From: Nocardia wallacei | Lineage (GTDB): Bacteria > Actinomycetota > Actinomycetes > Mycobacteriales > Mycobacteriaceae | Reading direction: 5' to 3' | Length of the DNA stretch: 64,000 nucleotides | Assembly (NCBI RefSeq): GCF_014466955.1 | Contig: NZ_AP023396.1 | Span: 2,914,001-2,978,000 of the forward strand | Shown: positions 32,647 to 40,490 of the stretch, in pieces | Layout of the letters: each line of letters begins with the position of its first letter | Numbering within the stretch: position 1 is the first letter of the stretch | The notes under the pieces: generated by a model | Seen by the model: the letters and a program-made list of their open reading frames with translations, nothing else | Database searches by the model: none | Told to the model about the DNA's origin: nothing | Program-made: the position numbers and the translations under genes

Positions 32647-34046
32647 ACCGGCTCGCCGTCGACTACGGTGGCGGCTACGAGGTCGGCCGTGGGAGTACCG
32701 AGGACCTCGTCCGGGGGTGTGCGCAGCAGGGTCAGATCCGCGACCCGTCCCGGCTCGAGGGTGCGACGGCGGGCCGGGCAGTGCGCCGTTCCGAGGAACA
32801 GCGCGACGGCGGCGTCCAGGGGTACGGCTTCCGAGACGGCCGCGTCCGAGAAAATTCCTTCCGCGCCAGACGATTCCGTGCGTCGATCGACCGCGGCCCG
32901 GACGACGGCCCAGGGGTCAGCCGCACCGAACGGTGCGTCGGTGCCCGCGGCGACCGTGACACCGGCATCGAGCAGTGACCGCAGCCGCCACAGGTCGTGC
33001 TGTTCGTCGGCAGGCACATCCCGGGCGTACTGCTCGGCGCGCTCGACCGGGAAGTGTGGTTGCGTGATCACCGGTATCCTGCGGTCCCGCAGCCACGGCA
33101 CGGTCTCCGCCGGGATGATCGCGCCGTGCTCGATACGGTCGCCTGGGCGCACCCCGGCGGCGTCCAGCGCGGCCATGGTCACCACCAGCTGTATCCGCGT
33201 GACACAGTGCACCGCAACAGATCTGCCCGCGGAGTGGGCGGCGCGGAACTGCTCGGCGAGGTCGTCGAGCGGCGGCAGCGCGGTGTCGTCGAGCAGGAAC
33301 TTGGTGGGCCCCACCGTGAATCGCGGCCCGGAGGGTTCGGCCGTGCCGGGCGGGGCCATACAGTGCATCCGCTGCACGATGCGCCGGTCCGCGACCAACC
33401 CGGCGAACCCGTCGATATCGGCCTGCCGCAGCGCCGGGGTGGCGTCGGTGAAGCCGGTGATCCCGCACGCCGCCGCGGCGGCACTCACCGCCGCCGGGTC
33501 GGGCGGCACGGACCGCAGGCCGTCCGCCAGCCACGCGTCCATCCGCCACAACCGGCCCGTAGCGCGCCCGGCGGCATCGCGTTCCACACCCGGTAGCGTG
33601 CAGTCGTCCACACCCAGGAGTTCGCAGGCGCGGGAATTGAGGACCCACAACGCCCCCGAGCGATGCTGGACCCGCACCGCCCGGCCGCTCACCATCCGAT
33701 CCAGTGCCCACCGGTCCAGCGGCTCCTCGCATCCTTCGTGATACCCGACGGCCCGAATCCACTTCTGCCCGGCGGTTTTCCGATCGGCCCGCCGCAATCG
33801 CTCGGTCAGTTGCGCGCGGTTGCGTACCGGAGGCTCGTCGAGCCGCACCGATTCCGCGAGGGCCGCCGTGGCCCGCAGATGCGTGTGATGATCGTGCAGC
33901 CCCGGCAGCAGCCATCCACCCCCCGCATCGATGTCCTCCTCACCCACTCTCGCCCGTAAGCCCCGCCCGCACTCGGTAATCCGCCCCCGCGACCACCGCA
34001 CATCCGTACCCGCACTCCCGAAGACCGTCGCGTTGCGAATGAGCAT
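32634..34046 (-). CDS. Amidohydrolase family 3 (YtcJ-like) metal hydrolase
   Basis: A 470-residue amidohydrolase with an intact metal centre: LPGLHDHHTHLRATAAL carries the HxH pair, VGPTKFLLDDTA carries the lysine strand, VAVHCVTRIQLV and IEHGAIIP carry the two further His, and VAAGTDAPFGAADPW has the catalytic Asp. This is the YtcJ/N-substituted formamide deformylase-like group. It begins six bases after the CoA-transferase gene ends and is the third gene of a leftward operon (crotonase, CoA-transferase, amidohydrolase). The likely role is hydrolysis of an amide or lactam-like bond, but the natural substrate is unknown. Confidence 0.85.
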   Translation of the reverse strand: MLIRNATVFGSAGTDVRWSRGRITECGRGLRARVGEEDIDAGGGWLLPGLHDHHTHLRATAALAESVRLDEPPVRNRAQLTERLRRADRKTAGQKWIRAVGYHEGCEEPLDRWALDRMVSGRAVRVQHRSGALWVLNSRACELLGVDDCTLPGVERDAAGRATGRLWRMDAWLADGLRSVPPDPAAVSAAAAACGITGFTDATPALRQADIDGFAGLVADRRIVQRMHCMAPPGTAEPSGPRFTVGPTKFLLDDTALPPLDDLAEQFRAAHSAGRSVAVHCVTRIQLVVTMAALDAAGVRPGDRIEHGAIIPAETVPWLRDRRIPVITQPHFPVERAEQYARDVPADEQHDLWRLRSLLDAGVTVAAGTDAPFGAADPWAVVRAAVDRRTESSGAEGIFSDAAVSEAVPLDAAVALFLGTAHCPARRRTLEPGRVADLTLLRTPPDEVLGTPTADLVAATVVDGEPVYRA

Positions 34047-34052
34047 GAGCGC

Positions 34053-35507
34053 TCACCTCTGGCCTTCGGTCGCGAAAGGCGTTGCGCAGGAGTGGTTCCC
34101 ACGCCAAGCCTGCAGTGAGGTCGCCGTTGCGGACATGGCTCGGACCGCCGGTGCGCTGACGGGCGCCGGGATCGGCGGGGGGAGTACGGGTTGGGTGCGG
34201 TGGAGGTGTTCGCATTCGACGGTCCACGCGCCGTGGTGGCGTGCGAGGTGGTGTGGGCCGTGGGGCAGGACGGGCGCGGTGGCGAAGGCAGCGGCGCAAG
34301 CGCGCATGGACAGGTCGATGAGCAGGCCGCCGCCGGCGTGCACCGCACCCGCTACGGCCAGGGCGGCACACAGTCCGGAGAGCGGGTCGCCGATGGCGTC
34401 GGCGCAGAACACCGGCTCGCCGTCGTGCCAGCCGACCAGGCCGCCCGCGACCGCCGCGTCGTCACCGAACGCGACGCGCATCGGGTGGTCGCGGCCGTAG
34501 CCGGTGAGGCTCAGCCAGATCCGCCCGGGGCGGTGCGGACGGTCGGCGGGGCCCAGGCCGAGTTGTTCGAGCGCGCGGGGCCGGGATGCCTCCAGGACGA
34601 TGTCGGCGGAGTCGATCAAGTCGGCCAATTCGTCTCGGCCGGAAGTGGTTCGGAAATCGAGGGACCTGAGTTCGTGACCGGCGTGCAGCCGGTCGAAGAA
34701 CCGCGGGGTGCTCCGCCCCGCGTCGGGGCGATGGACGCTCTCCACCTTGATGACCCGCGCTCCGGCCCGTCCGAGCAGCTGCGCGCACAACGGTCCCGCC
34801 CACAGTGACGACAGATCGACCACCACGCGGTCGCCGAGCCCGCGTCCTCCCGCGCGGTCGGCGATGCGGCTGGTCCGCCACGGCACGCAGCGGCGCGCAG
34901 TGGCCGGCAGTGCCGCCGCCGGGACGCCCAGCAGTTGCGCTCGCTCCGCCAATTCCGTTGCGGTCCAGCGCGCAGCAGCGATCTCGAGAGCGGTCCACGC
35001 GTCCTCGTCGCACGGCTCACCGACGAGCGCGGGCACCGCCTCGACATCATCGGGCCGACTCAGCGAGACCGCACACCACCCGTCCCCGGCTCGCAACAGC
35101 CGCCCCGCCCCGCCCGCCGTCCGCTGCCCATCCCGCCGCAACCCGCGCAGTCCCGCCCGCTCGGCCAGGATCGATCCCGGATCCGCAGCCACCCGCCGCC
35201 CCACCCGCTCGGTCAGGTCCCCGAAGACCCGCGCAACCTCTCGCAAGAGCCCGTATGCCGGTGCGGGCGACAGCACCGGCGGACCGTCGGCGAACCCGGT
35301 GAGATCCATCGCACCCGACGCGGCCCACCCCAATGCGGCACAGTCGGCCGAGTCCGCATCAGCCGCCGCCGGGACGCGCGTCCGCCATTCGACCGCGCCG
35401 GTGCCTGCCCGAGCCTCGTGTTCGGTCGCCGATCGAGAATCGTGCGGTGCACTCAGCCAGCCGCGGACGACGTCGGCGGGCGTGTCGGGCCGCGGGTTCG
35501 CGGTCAC
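34053..35507 (-). CDS. CaiB/BaiF-type (class III) CoA-transferase, unusual domain order
   Basis: A 484-residue protein. The second half contains the nucleotide/CoA-binding start of class III CoA-transferases (VVVDLSSLWAGPLCAQLLGR, AGARVIKVESVHRPDAGRST, LDFRTTSGRDELADLIDSAD and LEASRPRALEQLGLG). The first half (WAASGAMDLTGFADGPPVLS, GAGRLLRAGDGWCAVSLSRP, AERAQLLGVPAAALP) looks like the part that normally follows it. The order of halves therefore seems reversed relative to CaiB/BaiF, as in one actinobacterial subgroup I recall. The GTG start overlaps the crotonase stop (GTGA), which fixes it. It probably moves CoA between acids in the same pathway as the crotonase. Confidence 0.8.
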   Translation of the reverse strand: MTANPRPDTPADVVRGWLSAPHDSRSATEHEARAGTGAVEWRTRVPAAADADSADCAALGWAASGAMDLTGFADGPPVLSPAPAYGLLREVARVFGDLTERVGRRVAADPGSILAERAGLRGLRRDGQRTAGGAGRLLRAGDGWCAVSLSRPDDVEAVPALVGEPCDEDAWTALEIAAARWTATELAERAQLLGVPAAALPATARRCVPWRTSRIADRAGGRGLGDRVVVDLSSLWAGPLCAQLLGRAGARVIKVESVHRPDAGRSTPRFFDRLHAGHELRSLDFRTTSGRDELADLIDSADIVLEASRPRALEQLGLGPADRPHRPGRIWLSLTGYGRDHPMRVAFGDDAAVAGGLVGWHDGEPVFCADAIGDPLSGLCAALAVAGAVHAGGGLLIDLSMRACAAAFATAPVLPHGPHHLARHHGAWTVECEHLHRTQPVLPPPIPAPVSAPAVRAMSATATSLQAWRGNHSCATPFATEGQR

Positions 35508-36586
35508 CGGACCGCCCTCGACAGCAGGTTCCGTTCCGGTGGAATACCTTGTGGTCGTGGACATTCGGTGAGCCGGTCGGCCAGCCCCCACTCGACGGCG
35601 GTGTGGGCGGGCAGGGGCTCGCCGGTGAGCATGAGCCAGGCGGCGCGCCAGCGGCCGATGCGGCGGGGAACGCCCACCGTGCCGCCCGCGCCGGGGACCA
35701 GGCCCATGCTCAGTTCCGGGAACCGGAAATAGGTGTCGGGGGCGGCGATCACGGTTCCGGCGAAGGACGCCATCTCGGCGCCGGCGCCGATGCAGGCGCC
35801 GTGCACGCGGGCGGTGAGGCGGCCCGCGATGCGGTCCATCACCGCCCACGGTGCTCTGTCGAGCCGGACCAGGTAGGCGGCCACCAGGTCGGTGGCAGTG
35901 CCGAATTCGTCCAGGTCGCCGCCGCTGCAGAAGGCCGGCCCGGTGCCGGACAGCTCGACGGACGCGAGGGCCGGGTCGGCCTCGGCGACCGCCAGCGCCG
36001 CCAGCAGCTCCTCCCGCATCCGGGCGTTCAGGGCGTTGCGGCGGTGCGGCCGGTCCAGTGTGACAGCCAGCGTCGCGCCGTCCCGGTGCACGCGCACCGT
36101 GTCGCCACCGGGCGCGCGATCCGTTCGCGCCGGGCCTCTTTCGGTGAGCCAGCGGCCGAATTCGCTGCCGCCCAACAGCATCGAGTACACCGCCGCCTCC
36201 GCCGCGAGCGCGGGCGTGGTCGCCGGCAGCGTGGTCTGCCGCAGCAGCTGCCCGCAGGCGACGGCGGCGCGCGGTGCGTGGGTCACGGCGCGGCGCAAGG
36301 TCTCGAGCGCCGCATCGACATCCGGGACGGTGACGATCTGCTGCCAGCGTCCCGACACCGGCCGATCGACGAGAGTCAGGGTGGAAGCACTGAGCAGCGG
36401 CCGCAACTGCGGCGGGGGCGGTTCCCGCAATACCGTCACCACCAGGGGTACGGCTCGTTCCACCTCGGCCGCCAGCCGCACGGCCGCTGCCGCAGACATG
36501 TCGTGGGGCCGCCGAGGCTCCAGCACCACCAGCGGCTCGCCGGGCTGCCCGTCGGCACGGAGGTCGATATCGGTGAGTCCCGTCAT
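35504..36586 (-). CDS. Enoyl-CoA hydratase/isomerase (crotonase) with N-terminal extension
   Basis: A 360-residue crotonase-family protein. The standard domain occupies about 155-345: LAVTLDRPHRRNALNARMRE, FCSGGDLDEFGTATDLV with the oxyanion-hole GGD, HGACIGAGAEMASFAGTVIA and FRFPELSMGLVPGAGGT. Both Glu residues used for water addition in hydratases (in GAGAEM and FPELSMG) are present. About 130 extra residues precede the domain and look like a degenerate second crotonase half. I use the ATG at 36586; an in-frame start at 36625 exists. It begins the leftward operon and is preceded by short leader ORFs starting at 36823. Confidence 0.85.
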   Translation of the reverse strand: MTGLTDIDLRADGQPGEPLVVLEPRRPHDMSAAAAVRLAAEVERAVPLVVTVLREPPPPQLRPLLSASTLTLVDRPVSGRWQQIVTVPDVDAALETLRRAVTHAPRAAVACGQLLRQTTLPATTPALAAEAAVYSMLLGGSEFGRWLTERGPARTDRAPGGDTVRVHRDGATLAVTLDRPHRRNALNARMREELLAALAVAEADPALASVELSGTGPAFCSGGDLDEFGTATDLVAAYLVRLDRAPWAVMDRIAGRLTARVHGACIGAGAEMASFAGTVIAAPDTYFRFPELSMGLVPGAGGTVGVPRRIGRWRAAWLMLTGEPLPAHTAVEWGLADRLTECPRPQGIPPERNLLSRAVR

Positions 36587-36696
36587 GGGCGGGTATCCCA
36601 CGCGTGGCCGGGTGGGCGCGGGCACGGGATCTGGGGGTAACGGCGGATTCCGAATCCCGTGCGCGCCCTGCTGTGGCGCCGATCGCCGCGACCCAT
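36583..36696 (-). CDS. 37-residue ORF ending on the crotonase start
   Basis: The ORF starts at ATG 36696, is Arg-rich, and its TGA overlaps the ATG of the crotonase gene (ATGA). No clear ribosome site precedes it, so it is weaker evidence for a coupled leader than the ORF at 36758-36823. The 338-base spacer 36587-36924 contains no larger gene. Confidence 0.25.
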   Translation of the reverse strand: MGRGDRRHSRARTGFGIRRYPQIPCPRPPGHAWDTRP

Positions 36697-36757
36697 AGGG
36701 GGTTGCACTGGAATGGCCGACGGCGATCGCTCCGTGGGGACTACCACAGCTGGTCCT

Positions 36758-36823
36758 TCATCGCCCGCGGGGCCGCGGACGGCAGGCGGCGGGTTCGCAC
36801 GAGACAGGGCACGCCCACATCAT
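36758..36823 (-). CDS. Cys-containing 21-residue leader ORF of the crotonase operon
   Basis: A perfect AAGGAGG site (36832-36838) eight bases before ATG 36823 leads a 21-codon ORF containing MMWACPVSCEPAAC. Its stop overlaps another six-codon ORF (ATGA, 36761-36741). The strong ribosome site and the three Cys codons in the first 14 suggest a regulatory leader peptide in the divergent spacer with MarR. Confidence 0.45.
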   Translation of the reverse strand: MMWACPVSCEPAACRPRPRGR

Positions 36824-36847
36824 AATGAGATCCTCCTTACCTGACTG

Positions 36848-36864
36848 TGAGAATGATATTCTCT
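36848..36864. promoter_or_regulatory. GAGAAT-type operator between the crotonase operon and MarR
   Basis: TGAGAAT-GAT-ATTCTCT has a perfect 6-3-6 core (36849-36863). It lies 25 bases upstream of the leftward leader ORF and 60 bases upstream of the MarR start, so it can control both directions. Confidence 0.85.
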
Positions 36865-36924
36865 CGATCGATGCGTGGCAATGCCGCCGGTTGCGGGAAC
36901 GGCGGGCCGGAAGGAGTGGCAGCG

Positions 36925-37401
36925 ATGCCGACAGGGAGCACGCGGGCCGACATGGTGGCCGCGCTGCGAGAGGAATTGCGGGTCCAGGCGACCCGCACGG
37001 TGGTCTTCCACTCGGCGGTCGCCGCGCGGCTGGGTATCACGGTCACCGACCTGTCGTGCCTGAATCTGTTGCGGATGCGGGGCCCGCTGACACCCGGCGA
37101 GCTGGCCGACCTGCTCGGCATCGCGCGCGGTGGGGCCATCACCACGGTGGTGGACCGCCTGGAACGCGCCGGTTACGTGCGCCGCAACCGGGACGCGCGG
37201 GATCGGCGGCGGGTGCGTGTGGAGCCGGTGGCGGTGCGGGCGGAGGTCGCGGTGGCCCCGCTGTACGGGGAACTGACCGCCCTCGGCGACAGCCTGCCGG
37301 GCGACGACGAGACGCTGGCGGTGCTGTTGGCCTTCGTGCAGGACTACAACGCCGCCCTCGCCCGCGCGACCGACCGGGTGTCCGAGGCCGACGCGGTATG
37401 A
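36925..37401 (+). CDS. MarR-family regulator
   Basis: A 158-residue winged-helix MarR protein: VVFHSAVAARLGITVTDLSC, LNLLRMRGPLTPGELADLLG, GGAITTVVDRLERAGYVRRN and the wing RDARDRRRVRVEPV. MarR proteins usually bind as dimers to palindromes and respond to aromatic acids or acyl-CoAs. The start at 36925 is preceded by GAAGGAG 9 bases upstream; a frame-open ATG at 36847 would place the operator inside the gene. It is divergent from the crotonase operon and upstream of the acyl-CoA dehydrogenase pair, either of which may be its target. It may itself be controlled by the GAGAAT operator. Confidence 0.87.
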   Translation: MPTGSTRADMVAALREELRVQATRTVVFHSAVAARLGITVTDLSCLNLLRMRGPLTPGELADLLGIARGGAITTVVDRLERAGYVRRNRDARDRRRVRVEPVAVRAEVAVAPLYGELTALGDSLPGDDETLAVLLAFVQDYNAALARATDRVSEADAV

Positions 37402-37430
37402 GCCACCTCGGTCGTAAATGAACTCTCCTT

Positions 37431-37453
37431 GTAAGAGAATGTTATTCTCTTAC
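37431..37453. promoter_or_regulatory. GAGAAT-type operator, longest perfect palindrome
   Basis: GTAAGAGAAT-GTT-ATTCTCTTAC has perfect 10-base arms around the three-base spacer and contains the core GAGAAT-N3-ATTCTC. It lies 40 bases before the first acyl-CoA dehydrogenase, and its right arm is followed by a start-stop ATGTGA at 37460. Confidence 0.9.
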
Positions 37454-37492
37454 CCGGGTTGCATGTGAGGCTGCGAAGGAAGGGAGGCCGCG

Positions 37493-38491
37493 ATGCTCTT
37501 CGAGTTCGACGCCGACCAGCGACTGTTGCGCGACACGGTGCGCGAGGTGACCGCCAGGGCGTGCCCGCCCGCGCTGATCAGGGATGTGGTCGACAAGGAC
37601 GTCGAACCCGGCACGCTGTGGCGGACCTACGTCGATGTCGGCTGGACCGAACTGGCCGATCCGGCGCTGTCGGTCGAACTGGGCATCGTGTTCGAAGGGC
37701 TCGGCCGCGCCACCGACCCCACCCCGTTCCTGGCGACGATGTCGCAGTTCGCACCGCTCGCCGGGGAGACCGGCACTCTCGAAGAGCCCGGCGCCGCAGT
37801 GTATTCGGGCGTCACCGCGACCGCCGACGGGTCCGGCTGGCGGCTGGACGGCACGGCCCGGCACGTGCTGGACGGTGATCGGGCACAGCGGCTGGCCGTC
37901 GTGACCGAGGCCGGTGTGTTCGTGGTGCCCGCGACGGTCGTCACCGCGACCCGCACCTCGGTGTTCGATCCGGTGCTGCACATCGCCGACGTGGGTTTCG
38001 ACGCGGTGCGCGTCACCACCGCCGATCGACGCGAGGTCGATGCCGAGCGAGCCCGCCAGCACGCGCTCACCGGGCTCGCGCTCACCACGGTGGGAGCCTG
38101 CCAGCGCATCCTCGACATGGTCCTCGACCACGTGCGCACGCGCCGCCAGTTCGATGCCGTCATCGGGTCGTTCCAGGCCGTGCAGCACAAGGCCGCCGAT
38201 ATGCACATCGCCATCGAACGTGCCCGCGCCCTGGGCTATTTCGCCGCGCTGTGCCTGGCGGCCGACGACCCGCGACGACGGCTGGCGGCCTCGATGGCCA
38301 AGGCCGCAGCGGGCGAATGCCAGTCCACGGTCTTCCGGCACGGTCTGCAGCTGTTCGGCGCCATGGGCTTCACCTGGGAAAACGACCTACAGTTCGCGCT
38401 CAAACGGGCCAAGGCCGGTGAGCTGATGCTCGGCGGCGCGGCCCAGCACCGGGCATTGATCGCCGAGGAGTACCGTGCAGCTCACGTTTGA
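37493..38491 (+). CDS. Acyl-CoA dehydrogenase, small subunit of a probable heteromeric pair
   Basis: A 332-residue acyl-CoA dehydrogenase with a shortened N-terminus and middle domain: FEFDADQRLLRDTVREVTAR, then the C-terminal helices RQFDAVIGSFQAVQHKAADM and QLFGAMGFTWENDLQFALKR, AKAGELMLGG. The FAD-binding middle loops are reduced compared with its partner. Such short/long neighbouring pairs are typical of heterotetrameric FadE enzymes acting on steroid or bile-acid side chains (FadE28-FadE29-like). The ATG is preceded by GGAAGGGAGG. It overlaps the next gene by 17 bases, so the two subunits are made together. It lies under a strong GAGAAT-type operator. Confidence 0.88.
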   Translation: MLFEFDADQRLLRDTVREVTARACPPALIRDVVDKDVEPGTLWRTYVDVGWTELADPALSVELGIVFEGLGRATDPTPFLATMSQFAPLAGETGTLEEPGAAVYSGVTATADGSGWRLDGTARHVLDGDRAQRLAVVTEAGVFVVPATVVTATRTSVFDPVLHIADVGFDAVRVTTADRREVDAERARQHALTGLALTTVGACQRILDMVLDHVRTRRQFDAVIGSFQAVQHKAADMHIAIERARALGYFAALCLAADDPRRRLAASMAKAAAGECQSTVFRHGLQLFGAMGFTWENDLQFALKRAKAGELMLGGAAQHRALIAEEYRAAHV

Positions 38492-39650
38492 TCCCGACGT
38501 CGAGGCGTTCCGCGCCGAGTTCGTCGCCTTTCTCACCGAACACCTGCCCGACGCGTCGGAGACCGCCGAGCGCTCGCGCTCCAGTTCCGATGTGCCGCAA
38601 TGGGCCAGGCGCTGGCAGCGGCTGCTGTTCGACAACGGCTGGCTGCTGCCCGCCAACCCGCCGGAGTTCGGCGGCCGCAATGCCTCGGTGCTGCAGCAGT
38701 ACGTCCACCTCGAGGAACTGTCCAAGCGCCGGATCTACCACAGCTTCAACCCGCAGGGCGTCGGAATCGTCGCGGCGTCGCTGCTGACCTTCGGCACCGA
38801 GGAGCAGAAGCGCCGCTGGGCGGTGCCGATCCTGCGCGCCGAGATCACCGCGTCACTGGGGATGAGCGAGCCGGGCGCGGGGTCGGACCTGGCGTCGCTG
38901 CGCACGCGCGCGATTCGCGACGGGGACGAATTCATCGTCGACGGCCAGAAGGTCTGGACATCCGGGGCCCACGACGCCGACGTGCTGCTGACCTTCGTCC
39001 GCACCGATCCCGACGCGCCCAAGCACCGGGGGATCAGCGTGCTGATCATCCCCACCGACCTGCCCGGAGTCACCCGGCGGCCGTTCGCGTCGGTGGCCTC
39101 GCCGGACGACCTGGACTTCAACGAGGTCTACTTCGAAGGCGTCCGGGTGCCGGCGGAGAACTTGGTCGGCGAGCTGAACAAGGGCTGGTCGGTGGCCAAT
39201 GGCTCACTCGGGCACGAGCGCACGATGCTGTGGCTGAGCTATGCCGACCGGTTGGACGACCTGTTGCGTGACTTCCGCCCGCGCGACACCCACGACAGGG
39301 ACGCCTACGCCCGGTTGGTGATGGACACCGAGGCGCTGCGGCTGCTGGGCTCGGCGGCGCTGTCCCGCGAGGCCCGCGGCGAACAGGACGTCCCGTCCCT
39401 GTCGGTTCTCAAGGTGCTGGGCTCGGAAGCCATTCAGGCGGCCTCGGAGCAGGCGCTGAATTCCATCGGCACCGAAGGGCTCCTGCATCCGGCGCGGAGT
39501 TCGCAGCCGAGTCCGTGGACCCTGGATCACTACTGGTCCAGCTGGTTCGAGCGCTATATCCGCAGCTTCGCCGGCACCATCGCCGGGGGCACCTCCGAGA
39601 TCCAGCGCACCATCATCGCCGAGCGGGTGCTCGGACTGCCACGCGGCTGA
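38475..39650 (+). CDS. Acyl-CoA dehydrogenase, large subunit of the pair
   Basis: A 391-residue acyl-CoA dehydrogenase of normal length: N-terminal helices LTFDPDVEAFRAEFVAFLTE, GWLLPANPPEFGGR, the FAD-domain loops ITASLGMSEPGAGSDLASLR and VDGQKVWTSGAHDADVLL, and the C-terminal IAGGTSEIQRTIIAERVLGL. Its GTG start lies inside the end of the first subunit. FAD is probably bound at the interface with the partner. The enzyme would introduce an alpha-beta double bond in a CoA-activated substrate, most likely one with a bulky ring, judging from the paired arrangement rather than from any residue. Confidence 0.9.
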   Translation: MQLTFDPDVEAFRAEFVAFLTEHLPDASETAERSRSSSDVPQWARRWQRLLFDNGWLLPANPPEFGGRNASVLQQYVHLEELSKRRIYHSFNPQGVGIVAASLLTFGTEEQKRRWAVPILRAEITASLGMSEPGAGSDLASLRTRAIRDGDEFIVDGQKVWTSGAHDADVLLTFVRTDPDAPKHRGISVLIIPTDLPGVTRRPFASVASPDDLDFNEVYFEGVRVPAENLVGELNKGWSVANGSLGHERTMLWLSYADRLDDLLRDFRPRDTHDRDAYARLVMDTEALRLLGSAALSREARGEQDVPSLSVLKVLGSEAIQAASEQALNSIGTEGLLHPARSSQPSPWTLDHYWSSWFERYIRSFAGTIAGGTSEIQRTIIAERVLGLPRG

Positions 39651-39702
39651 GTCGCCGCGGGTCACCACGGGCCGCGCGGCCCTCACCATCGGGACGGAAA
39701 CC

Positions 39703-40305
39703 ATGGCTGCTCACTCTGCCGCATCGGGCGCAGCGGAACTCGATGCACTGCAATCGGTTTCGGGCTGGCGGGCGCACTCTCGCGAACATCTGCTGCGCTA
39801 CCGGCTCGCCGTGGTGGCCACCAACGCCGTCGAGGCCGTGCGGCATGTCGGCGGCTTGGTGTGCGACCGGACGATGGCGGGCTGGGAGGTGACCGTGCTG
39901 CTCGCCGACGCCACCGACGTCCGCGCCCTGCGGATACTCGGCGCCACCGTGCTGGATCTGGAGCGGTCGCTGGCCTCGCCGGTGCACGACACCTGGCCGC
40001 ACGCCGTCGCGGTCGATCCGCGGATGTTCGTCGCCGACGCGCGGGTGCGGCGGGGCGTGCTCGAATGCCTCGACCACGAACTGATCGAGGTCGCGCTGTG
40101 GGGCGAGGAGCTGCCCCGCGAACTCGACAACAGGCTGGGCACAGTGCAGCACCGGCTCAGCGGCGCCGCGCGGGCGTTCAAGGGGGCGGCGCTGACGGCC
40201 GCGGGCGCCCCCGACGCCGAAACCGGTGGCGCCGAGGTGTTCCGGTGTGGCGAACTGCTGCTGACCGGGATGTGGGGCGGGTCCGACCTGGTCGCGGCGG
40301 GCTGA
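39703..40305 (+). CDS. Hypothetical protein following the acyl-CoA dehydrogenases
   Basis: A 200-residue soluble-looking protein: LDALQSVSGWRAHSREHLLR, RLAVVATNAVEAVRHVGGLV, WEVTVLLADATDVRALRILG, HDTWPHAVAVDPRMFVADAR. The CD-RTMAGWEVTVLLAD stretch and the alternating helix/strand pattern suggest an alpha/beta fold. I do not recognise a family, though proteins like it occur near acyl-CoA genes in related actinomycetes to my memory. It starts at ATG 39703, 52 bases after the dehydrogenase pair, and is probably in the same operon. It is the last gene before the operator at 40314. Confidence 0.75.
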   Translation: MAAHSAASGAAELDALQSVSGWRAHSREHLLRYRLAVVATNAVEAVRHVGGLVCDRTMAGWEVTVLLADATDVRALRILGATVLDLERSLASPVHDTWPHAVAVDPRMFVADARVRRGVLECLDHELIEVALWGEELPRELDNRLGTVQHRLSGAARAFKGAALTAAGAPDAETGGAEVFRCGELLLTGMWGGSDLVAAG

Positions 40306-40313
40306 GCTACCGG

Positions 40314-40340
40314 TGAATATGATATTCTCTCTGAGAGAGA
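40314..40340. promoter_or_regulatory. Overlapping GAGAAT-type palindromes upstream of the CoA ligase operon
   Basis: TGAATAT-GAT-ATTCTCT (40314-40330; core palindrome GAATAT-G-ATATTC) overlaps ATTCTCT-CTG-AGAGAAT (40324-40340), in which the half-sites face outwards. The second reading places two half-sites back to back. The element lies about 80 bases before the leader ORF of the CoA ligase operon. Confidence 0.72.
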
Positions 40341-40418
40341 ATGGCGATATCACAAACGCCGCCGACAAGTTTCCCGCCCGCCGCGCGGGTGGGGCGGAGG
40401 CTCGCGGAGAGGGTGCGA

Positions 40419-40490
40419 ATGAGCCGACGGGATGAGCGAATCGCGTGGGACGGCGCGTGGCCGCCGCGGGCGAACGGGGCCGCGTCATGA
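40419..40490 (+). CDS. 23-residue leader ORF coupled to the CoA ligase
   Basis: The ORF starts at ATG 40419 with GGAGAGGG five bases upstream and ends in a TGA that overlaps the CoA ligase ATG (ATGA, 40487-40490). The peptide contains DERIAWDGAWPP and no known motif. The ligase itself has no good ribosome site, so coupling is likely. Confidence 0.42.
   Translation: MSRRDERIAWDGAWPPRANGAAS

Noticed and set aside
37460..37465. Start-stop ATGTGA before the first acyl-CoA dehydrogenase
   Set aside because: It is only a start followed by a stop, with no ribosome site of its own, and the dehydrogenase has a good site; no evidence of function.
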